Below, piece after piece: positions 58,240-64,000 of a stretch of 64,000 nucleotides of DNA. The DNA comes from Bacillus sp. V2I10. Lineage in GTDB: Bacteria; Bacillota; Bacilli; Bacillales; Bacillaceae. The position numbers were made by a program, and so were the translations under genes. The notes under the pieces are model-generated. The model did not search any database, was not told the origin of the DNA, and worked only from the letters and a program-made list of their open reading frames with translations. The first letter of the stretch is position 1. The number at the start of each line of letters is the position of its first letter. Location: NCBI RefSeq assembly GCF_030817055.1, contig NZ_JAUSYV010000001.1, positions 5,232,001-5,296,000 of the forward strand, in the 5' to 3' direction.

Positions 58240-59388
58240 TTACCACTCAGCGATACTTCCATCAGTATGTCTCCAGACTGGATTTCTCCAATTGTGACCG
58301 ATTTCTGCCATTTTCCTCACATGATCTTCGTTGATTTCAATTCCCAAACCAGGACCATCCGGGATTTTCACGTAACCGTTTTCATATTTGAATACACGAT
58401 TATCGACAATGTAATCCAGTAAATCGCTGCCCTGATTATAATGAATTCCAAGACTCTGTTCTTGAATAAACGCATTGTGACACGTAGCATCAACTTGAAG
58501 ACATGAAGCTAATGCAATTGGCCCTAAAGGACAGTGCGGAGCTGCAGCGACATCAAATGCTTCAGCCATCGAGATTATTTTTTTGCATTCTGTAATACCG
58601 CCTGCATGGGATAAATCAGGCTGAATAATATCTACATAACCATCCATTAATAGGTTCTTATATTCCCATCTTGAAAACATTCTTTCCCCCGTCGCAATCG
58701 GTATATTGGTTGCCCGCGCAATCTCCCTTAACGCCTCATTATTTTCCGGAAGCACCGGCTCTTCGATGAACATTGGGCGGTAAGCTTCAAGTTCTTTCGC
58801 TAATATTTTAGCCATCGGCTTATGTACGCGCCCGTGAAAATCAATGCCTATTCCGACATAAGGTCCGGCAGCTTCACGAACAGCAGCAATACGTTCGACT
58901 GCCTGATCAATTTTTTCATAGGAATCAATGATCTGCAGTTCCTCAGTTCCATTCATTTTTATCGCAGTAAATCCAGCTTCAACAGCTGCCTTCGCTGCTG
59001 ATCCCACTTCAGCAGGACGATCCCCGCCTATCCATGAATATACGCGAATGGAATCCCTGCATGCTCCGCCTAATAGCTGATAGATTGGGGCATTATAATA
59101 TTTCCCTTTTATATCCCAAAGCGCTTGATCGATTCCAGCAATTGCACTCATAAAAATAGGGCCGCCTCTATAAAAACCTGATCGATACATATAATTCCAA
59201 TGATCTTCAATTCTTAACGGATCTTTTCCAATCAAATACTCCATTAATTCTTTTACGGCTGTTCCTACCGTCTCAGCTCTTCCTTCAATAACAGGTTCGC
59301 CCCATCCGATAATTCCTTCATCTGTTTCAATTTTTAAAAACAACCATCGCGGCGGTACTTGAAATAATTCATAACTAGTAATTTTCAT
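58240..59388 (-). CDS. dgoD: D-galactonate dehydratase
   Basis: 382 residues, enolase superfamily. N-terminal cap PPRWLFLKIETDEGIIGWGEPVIEGRAETV, DPLRIEDHWNYMYRSGFYRGGPIFMSAIAGIDQALWDIKGK, metal ligands in GIDFHGRVHKP, MFIEEPVLPEN and ATGERMFSRW, and catalytic His in PDLSHAGGITECKKI and AAPHCPLGPIAL. Removes water from D-galactonate to give 2-keto-3-deoxygalactonate. First specific step of the operon's pathway. Confidence 0.92.
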   Translation of the reverse strand: MKITSYELFQVPPRWLFLKIETDEGIIGWGEPVIEGRAETVGTAVKELMEYLIGKDPLRIEDHWNYMYRSGFYRGGPIFMSAIAGIDQALWDIKGKYYNAPIYQLLGGACRDSIRVYSWIGGDRPAEVGSAAKAAVEAGFTAIKMNGTEELQIIDSYEKIDQAVERIAAVREAAGPYVGIGIDFHGRVHKPMAKILAKELEAYRPMFIEEPVLPENNEALREIARATNIPIATGERMFSRWEYKNLLMDGYVDIIQPDLSHAGGITECKKIISMAEAFDVAAAPHCPLGPIALASCLQVDATCHNAFIQEQSLGIHYNQGSDLLDYIVDNRVFKYENGYVKIPDGPGLGIEINEDHVRKMAEIGHNWRNPVWRHTDGSIAEW

Positions 59389-59402
59389 AAATACTCCCCT
59401 TT

Positions 59403-60035
59403 TTAGTCGTTTGATTTTACAGCTGAAACAAATTGTTTCGCTTTTTCTGTTAATTGCACTAAATATTCATCTGTTACCTCAAGCTTCGTATCCACAAGAG
59501 CGCTTCCAAGTCCACAGCCAATTGCACCCGCTTTCATAAATTCCTGGATATTGCTTAGATCTACACCGCCTGTTGGAAGTAATGGAATTTGCGGAAGAGG
59601 TCCCCGTATATCTTTAATGAAGCGAGGTCCTAAAGCAGCAGGGAAAACTTTAATAATATCTCCTCCATTTTCATAGGCTGATAGAATCTCAGTCGGAGTA
59701 AACGCACCCGGAATGCTTACTGCCCCATATCTCTTCGTCATTTTAATCGTTTCAAGATTGACAGTAGGAGACAAAATAAAACTAGCACCCGCTAAGATAG
59801 CGGCACGGGCCGTTTCAGGATCCAAAACCGTTCCCGCCCCTATTATTACTTGATCTCCCATTTCATCTGATACCTTTTCGATCACAGATAAAGGTTTTGG
59901 AGAATTCATCGTAATTTCCAAAGCGTTGACTCCGCCTTCATGAAGTGCTTTTGCAATCTTTAAAACATCATTTGGATTTGCCCCGCGGATAATAGCTACA
60001 ATTTTGTTTTCTAGAATGCTTGACAATGTATTCAT
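59403..60035 (-). CDS. 2-keto-3-deoxy-6-phospho-gluconate/galactonate aldolase
   Basis: 210 residues, KDPG aldolase family. IVAIIRGANPNDVLKIAKALHEGGVNALEITMNSPKPL, IGAGTVLDPETARAAILAGASFILSP, Schiff-base Lys in GGDIIKVFPAALG, and IPLLPTGGVDLSN. Splits the phosphorylated keto-deoxy acid to pyruvate and glyceraldehyde-3-phosphate. Distinct from the DgaF-type enzyme at 39260. Confidence 0.92.
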   Translation of the reverse strand: MNTLSSILENKIVAIIRGANPNDVLKIAKALHEGGVNALEITMNSPKPLSVIEKVSDEMGDQVIIGAGTVLDPETARAAILAGASFILSPTVNLETIKMTKRYGAVSIPGAFTPTEILSAYENGGDIIKVFPAALGPRFIKDIRGPLPQIPLLPTGGVDLSNIQEFMKAGAIGCGLGSALVDTKLEVTDEYLVQLTEKAKQFVSAVKSND

Positions 60036-60061
60036 AAAGATTATGGTTCTCCCCTTTCTAT

Positions 60062-61015
60062 TTACCGTGTAACATCATCTGAACCCGGCAACTCAGTATA
60101 CGCTTCCAATATTTCTCGGTCAGGCAGCCCTTCGATATCTCCGCTAACAGTCGTTACTAAAGCACCAATGGCACAGCCTCTCTGCACACACTTCTCAAGT
60201 GTAAGCCCATCCAATAAACCTGAAAGCACACCAGCTGCAAAACCGTCACCTGCACCGACCGGATCCACTACTTTTTCCACTTTAAAGCCTTGGACATATC
60301 CTTTTTCAGAAGAAGTCGAATAATAAGCTCCTTTTTCTCCGCGTTTGATGATAACGGTTGCAACTCCATGATTATGAAATAGCTCTGCTATTTCTTCACA
60401 ATCTTCTGTTCCAAACAAAAATTCCCCTTCATTAATGCCCGGCAGCACAATGTCAGCCATTTCAGCGATTGAGAGAAGCGTTCTTCGAGCTTCTTCATCG
60501 CTCCATAATTTACGTCGAATATTAGGATCAAAGACAACTTTTTTGCCATGTTTCTTTGCTATCTCAATAGCATAAAAGATACTGTCTCGGCAAGATTGAC
60601 TTAGGGCTGGGGTAATACCTGTTATGTAAAGGTATTTCGTGTTCGCAATATACTCTTCTTTGATATAACTAGGATCCAGAAAACTGGCAGCAGAATATTT
60701 TCGATGGTAGTATATTCGAACATTTTTTTCATTCAGCATCTCTTTAAAAAAGATACCTGTAGGTGCGTTTTTGTCAGTTGTGACTTGACTTGTATCGACT
60801 CCTTCAGCCCTGACAGCCGAAAGGACGAACGATCCAAATTCATCCTTCCCTACACGACTGATCCATCCTGTCTTGTGACCGAGCTTTGCCAGCCCGATTA
60901 ATGTGTTGGTTTCGGCACCAGCCATTTTTGACGAGAAATTCCTGGCGTACCTCATCTGCCCTTGTGTATCCGGAGTAAACAAAACCATCGTTTCTCCCAT
61001 ACTCACTACATCCAT
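60062..61015 (-). CDS. kdgK: 2-keto-3-deoxygluconate/galactonate kinase
   Basis: 317 residues from the ATG (MDVVSMGETMVLFTPDTQG) seven bases after GGAGG; the frame open to 61060 is not used. PfkB family: AGAETNTLIGLAKLGHKTGWISRVGKDEFG near the start and DPVGAGDGFAAGVLSGLLDG near residue 255. Phosphorylates the keto-deoxy acid from DgoD for the aldolase next to it. It begins near the end of the IclR gene. Confidence 0.92.
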   Translation of the reverse strand: MDVVSMGETMVLFTPDTQGQMRYARNFSSKMAGAETNTLIGLAKLGHKTGWISRVGKDEFGSFVLSAVRAEGVDTSQVTTDKNAPTGIFFKEMLNEKNVRIYYHRKYSAASFLDPSYIKEEYIANTKYLYITGITPALSQSCRDSIFYAIEIAKKHGKKVVFDPNIRRKLWSDEEARRTLLSIAEMADIVLPGINEGEFLFGTEDCEEIAELFHNHGVATVIIKRGEKGAYYSTSSEKGYVQGFKVEKVVDPVGAGDGFAAGVLSGLLDGLTLEKCVQRGCAIGALVTTVSGDIEGLPDREILEAYTELPGSDDVTR

Positions 61016-61046
61016 TCTGTGCCTCCTTTTCTCTCTCTTGCAGCTC

Positions 61047-61793
61047 TTATGAATGCCCAATGCTTTTGGAGATTTCCTTTGATGTTTGAAGAAGTTTGTC
61101 CGCTATGAACTCCTTGCGGCTGATCATTCTTTCTTTTGGCCCGGCTACGCTAATGGCTGCTTGAATGGTATGATCTGCACCGAAAATGGGTGCTGCTAAA
61201 CAATATAAACCCTCTTCATTTTCCTCATCATCAATGGAATATCCCATACCTGCAAACTTTTTCAATTCCTTCTCTAATTCTTGGCGATCCGTGATTGTAT
61301 TTTTTGTGATAGGGGAAAGTTCAGCATAGTCCAAAATAGCATTTTTCTCATTCTGGGGCAGGAAAGCCAGAAATGCTTTGCCTAGCCCCGTGCAATATAA
61401 AGGTTTCCGATAACCCGGTTGAGCGGTTGTTCGAATAGACCGATTATTGTCTATCTTAGCCACATAAACTAGCTCTCTTTCTGATAATACAGCCATGAAT
61501 ACTGTTTCTTGCACATCTTCCATTAGTTTTTTAAGATGTGGTGTTCCTTGAGAAGAAATGTCCAGAGATTCCATTGCAAGTGTTCCAAGCTGAACCAGTT
61601 TAGGCCCTAATTTATAACGTTTAAGGGAATCTTGGTTTAGATATCCTTCCTCAAAAAGAGTACCAACTAAATTAGATGTACTGCTCTGTGGGAACGAAAG
61701 ATTTTCACTGATTTCTTTAATAGTTAGACCCTCTGGATGATAAGCTACTAATTCAAATACTCTTAATACGCGTTCTGCAGATTTTACTGACAT
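61047..61793 (-). CDS. IclR family transcription regulator
   Basis: 248 residues. Winged helix (LTIKEISENLSFPQSSTSNLVGTLFEEGYLNQDSLKRYKLG) and a C-terminal effector domain (VFMAVLSERELVYVAKIDNNRSIRTTAQPGYRKPLYCTGLGKAFLAF...AGMGYSIDDEENEEGLYCLAAPIFG). First gene of the galactonate operon and its likely repressor, acting on the palindromes at 61807-61841. GGAGG stands six bases before the ATG. Confidence 0.92.
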   Translation of the reverse strand: MSVKSAERVLRVFELVAYHPEGLTIKEISENLSFPQSSTSNLVGTLFEEGYLNQDSLKRYKLGPKLVQLGTLAMESLDISSQGTPHLKKLMEDVQETVFMAVLSERELVYVAKIDNNRSIRTTAQPGYRKPLYCTGLGKAFLAFLPQNEKNAILDYAELSPITKNTITDRQELEKELKKFAGMGYSIDDEENEEGLYCLAAPIFGADHTIQAAISVAGPKERMISRKEFIADKLLQTSKEISKSIGHS

Positions 61794-61806
61794 GTCATAC
61801 CTCCAA

Positions 61807-61841
61807 AATCACATATGTGATTCTAAATCATATATGTGATT
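61807..61841. promoter_or_regulatory. Tandem palindromic operators for IclR
   Basis: AATCACATATGTGATT (61807-61822, perfect 16-base palindrome) and AATCATATATGTGATT (61826-61841, one mismatch), centres 19 bases apart. They lie between the promoter and the iclR ribosome site, so bound repressor would block transcription. Confidence 0.8.
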
Positions 61842-61851
61842 TAATGTTTTT

Positions 61852-61880
61852 ATAATACCATAACATAATACCCTATACAA
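61852..61880 (-). promoter_or_regulatory. SigA promoter of the galactonate operon
   Basis: Minus strand TTGTAT (61875-61880), 17-base spacer, TATTAT (61852-61857). The start point would fall near 61845, just before the two palindromes. Confidence 0.65.
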
Positions 61881-62063
61881 TTATTTTATTTATGCTTTGG
61901 AATGTAATGGGCGTGAGGAAATAAGAAAACTAGTTAATGCCTCCCAATACCTTTGCTCTCATGGAGGGACTTTTATTGTTCATTTGTGGCTGCCTTCTTT
62001 ATGTGGTTGTGGGCTAAACGGATGAGCCCAATTTATCCTGAAGCTGCTGCTGGGAAAAAGTAA

Positions 62064-62216
62064 CAGATTGAGCTTAAATATGGAATCGAAGATTTTTATA
62101 AAGGAACCATTCCTTCAGAAAGCATCGCCCGCGCTATTGCGATTGCAACTGAAGAGCCTGCAGAAGTAGCATTTTATAAAACTGTGATTCGTCCTACTGC
62201 TCAGGAGTGTTTATAA
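62064..62216 (+). pseudogene. Short-chain dehydrogenase C-terminal fragment
   Basis: Open stretch IELKYGIEDFYKGTIPSESI then ARAIAIATEEPAEVAFYKTV and IRPTAQECL, stop at 62216. SIARAIAYAIEQPxDVxxNEIxIRPTAQ is the standard end of YdfG-type SDR enzymes. A stop codon lies directly before (62061-62063), so there is no start. Same strand as the SDR fragment at 55640. Confidence 0.6.
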
Positions 62217-62256
62217 AAAAGTTAAGCCGGCTGCTTAGATTGACAGCCGGCTTAAC
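62215..62256 (-). terminator. Strong terminator of the oxidoreductase gene
   Basis: Thirteen-base perfect stem GTTAAGCCGGCTG / CAGCCGGCTTAAC (62221-62233, 62244-62256), then T6 on the minus strand. It could also serve the dead SDR fragment from the other side. Confidence 0.88.
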
Positions 62257-62301
62257 TAACAATAATTATGAGAGTTTGCTTTGTAACATATTTTGATTCC
62301 T

Positions 62302-63345
62302 TTACATGATTTCAACTGCATCCCTTAAAGATATAAATCGTTTTGTTTCATTAGATTCGAGTGCGGCCAAAACAATTTGCAGAGATTTCAATCCTTCCTC
62401 TCCAGTAATAAGTGGTTCTTTATTATTTAGAATGCAATCAATGAAGTGATCAATTACATGTGTCGTCGTGTTTCCATCTGCTTCATTTGTTTGAATCTTA
62501 TCCAATTGATGATTGATTCTCTCCCCATTCCTATATTCTTCGATCAATGAATATACCGGATCCGATTCAAGGCGCAATACACCATTTTCCCCATAAATAA
62601 TAGTAGAATTATCTCCACCTGTTACGTAAGACCAGCTGGCTGCGAGAGTACCAATAATGCCTGATGAGGTGCGTAAAATATACACTGCATTATCGTCCAC
62701 TTCGGTATTTTGTTTTGCACTAGTTTCTATAAATGCTCCTACTTCCGTAAATTCTCCGAGTAAATAGCGCATTAAATCTGCTTTGTGGACTCCAAGATCA
62801 CCCATAGCTCCGATAAATGCTTTTTCTTTATTAAAAAACCAGCTTAAAGAACCGTCTATACTCCATGATTCTGGACCTGGATGCCCAAATGTAGTTTTAA
62901 AACTATAGATTTTCCCCAGCTTACCACTTTCAATAACTTGCTTCGCTTTTTGATGGGAAGATACAAACCGTTGATTATGAGCAATCATGAGCTTTTTACC
63001 GCTAATTTTTGCTGCTTCAATCATAGCTTTGGCTTCTTCCTTTGATGTGGCCATTGGCTTTTCACAGAGAACATGTTTTCCTGCGTTGAGTGCATCAATT
63101 GAAACAGGTGCATGCAAATAGTTTGGCAGACAGACACTGACTGCATCAATTTCTGCTAATTTCAACATTTCTTTGTAATCTGTAAACGCCTTAGCCCTAT
63201 AATTTTCAGCAGTCTCCTCAGCCCGATCTGCGATGATATCGCAAACTGCAATAATTTCCACATTCTTGTTTGTTACATATTCAACTAAATGACGTCGTCT
63301 CGCAATACTTCCACAGCCAATCACACCTACTTTGATTTTTCCCAT
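62302..63345 (-). CDS. Gfo/Idh/MocA family oxidoreductase
   Basis: 347 residues. Rossmann GVIGCGSIARRRHLVEYVTNK, AVSVCLPNYLHAPVSIDALNAGKHVLCEKPMATSKEEA with the family's EKP, and a C-terminal beta-sheet domain (VDDNAVYILRTSSGIIGTLAASWSYVTGGDNSTIIYG). An NAD(P)-dependent sugar or inositol dehydrogenase. It follows a sugar ABC permease by about 60 bases, so the set probably takes up and oxidises a sugar or inositol derivative. GGAGGAAATGGA precedes the ATG. Confidence 0.9.
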   Translation of the reverse strand: MGKIKVGVIGCGSIARRRHLVEYVTNKNVEIIAVCDIIADRAEETAENYRAKAFTDYKEMLKLAEIDAVSVCLPNYLHAPVSIDALNAGKHVLCEKPMATSKEEAKAMIEAAKISGKKLMIAHNQRFVSSHQKAKQVIESGKLGKIYSFKTTFGHPGPESWSIDGSLSWFFNKEKAFIGAMGDLGVHKADLMRYLLGEFTEVGAFIETSAKQNTEVDDNAVYILRTSSGIIGTLAASWSYVTGGDNSTIIYGENGVLRLESDPVYSLIEEYRNGERINHQLDKIQTNEADGNTTTHVIDHFIDCILNNKEPLITGEEGLKSLQIVLAALESNETKRFISLRDAVEIM

Positions 63346-63403
63346 TCCATTTCCTCCTATATGGCTAAAAGAGCCGGATTATCAATGTGCTTCATTCTTC
63401 TTT

Positions 63404-64000
63404 TTAACCTTTAACTGAACCACCCGCCAAACCTTTTACTACTTTTTCCTGAGAGAAAAAGTAAACGACAAGAATTGGCAAACTAAATAGTGTTAATGCA
63501 GACATTAGTCCAGGAATGTTTACCGAAAACTCTCCATAAAAATCTTGAAGGCCTAATGGAATCGTCCGATTCTCAGGACTGGAAATTAAGACTAAGGCAA
63601 AGATAAATTCGTTCCATAGATGAATAAAATTATAGATAAATACAGTCATTAATGCCGGAGTCAGCATTGGCAGGATAACCCTCCAGAAAATACCGAATGG
63701 TGTACATCCATCCATTTTTGCTGCTTCCTCAAGCGATTTTGGAATTTCCTGCATGAACTGCGTCAAGATAAAAATAGAGATAGGGAGACTAAATGCAATA
63801 TACGGTCCTAAGAGCGCCCATATAGTATCGTAAATTCCCATACTTTGAGAAAGTTTAAAAATTGGAATCAGCGTTGCATGAATGGGAAGCATCATTCCAG
63901 AAATAAACAAGAGAAAGAGCGGGCGGTTAAACTTAAAATTCATCCTGCTTAAGGGATAGCTTGCAAGTGCCGCAATAAACATAACGATCACAACAGCTGC
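63404..64000 (-). CDS. Sugar ABC transporter permease (MalG/CUT1 family), partial
   Basis: Runs off the right edge; 199 codons are visible (AAVVIVMFIAALASYPLSRM...). Family marks: LFISGMMLPIHATLIPIFKLSQSMGIYDTIWALLGPYIAFSLP, the EAA loop EIPKSLEEAAKMDGCTPFGIFWRVILPMLTPAL, and the end VVKGLAGGSVKG. MalG-type inner-membrane subunit of a carbohydrate importer; the N-terminus, partner permease and binding protein should lie to the right. Confidence 0.92.
   Translation of the reverse strand, partial: AAVVIVMFIAALASYPLSRMNFKFNRPLFLLFISGMMLPIHATLIPIFKLSQSMGIYDTIWALLGPYIAFSLPISIFILTQFMQEIPKSLEEAAKMDGCTPFGIFWRVILPMLTPALMTVFIYNFIHLWNEFIFALVLISSPENRTIPLGLQDFYGEFSVNIPGLMSALTLFSLPILVVYFFSQEKVVKGLAGGSVKG

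Noticed and set aside
1..64000. tRNA or rRNA genes
   Set aside because: I saw no cloverleaf-like or rRNA-like stretches while reading, though a covariance search was not possible.

Overview
This window is the chromosome of a low-to-mid-GC, spore-forming member of the Bacillaceae. The evidence is AGGAGG-type ribosome sites, GTG and TTG starts, a spore-coat gene remnant, and homologues of Bacillus xpaC-yaaN, yfiZ-yfhA-yusV, malK-malR and yisU-yisV. The 14-gene gas vesicle cluster has the gene content and order known from Bacillus (Priestia) megaterium, and the iron-siderophore transporter is of the type that imports schizokinen, the siderophore of that group. I place it near Priestia/Metabacillus but cannot name the species from sequence alone.

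Layout. 1-0.6 kb: end of a CstA peptide transporter and a small membrane protein. 0.6-2.4 kb: yaaN-xpaC with a SigW-type promoter. 2.6-9.5 kb: complete gas vesicle operon gvpA-P-Q-B-R-N-F-G-L-S-K-J-T-U on the minus strand, with a SigB-like promoter. 9.9-14.5 kb: an operon resembling yfjA-F: a WXG100 protein, two tiny paralogous Cys-motif ORFs, a WXG/glycine-zipper protein, an EspG-like candidate chaperone and three paralogous membrane proteins. It looks like a type VII secretion cargo/immunity locus. 14.9-16.6 kb: ECF sigma factor and membrane anti-sigma factor. 17-18 kb: proline biosynthesis (proC). 18.3-19.7 kb: an IS3-family element with a frameshifted transposase. 20-22.2 kb: LysE exporter divergent from a MocR regulator. 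23-24.4 kb: secreted HAD phosphatase. 25-25.4 kb: recombinase scraps. 25.6-30.2 kb: Fur-controlled siderophore ABC system. 31-35.7 kb: an ABM monooxygenase, a chimeric nnrD/coat-protein pseudogene, CtaG and DUF2243 membrane proteins, a signal peptidase operon and a LamG pseudogene. 36.1-42.3 kb: an operon for an (N-acylated) amino-sugar acid: deacetylase, DgaE-like ammonia-lyase, DgaF-like aldolase, sugar kinase, GntR regulator and GntP permease. 42.5-44.2 kb: three small stand-alone genes and a methyltransferase remnant. 44.2-49.3 kb: malate use (malic enzyme, MaeN symporter, MalKR two-component system). 49.5-51.6 kb: ABC-2 drug-type exporter. 51.9-55.6 kb: ascorbate-family PTS with its own PRD regulator/EIIA. 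55.7-56.4 kb: a 52-bp tandem repeat array lying between gene fragments. 56.9-61.8 kb: galactonate degradation operon with IclR regulator. 62-64 kb: SDR remnant, Gfo/Idh/MocA oxidoreductase and a truncated sugar ABC permease.

The window is rich in carbon-source modules that each carry a local regulator and a recognisable operator (direct repeats before the amino-sugar operon, tandem palindromes before iclR, a TTTCATAA direct repeat before maeN, a repeat/hairpin before the PTS operon, CCAACCAA repeats before the MocR gene). Several loci are decayed, with internal deletions or fusions (nnrD/coat, O-methyltransferase, ASCH, SDR, LamG). The best candidates for undescribed biology are the 10-14.5 kb WXG100 operon with its twin Cys-motif mini-ORFs, and the 52-bp dyad-bearing repeat array.
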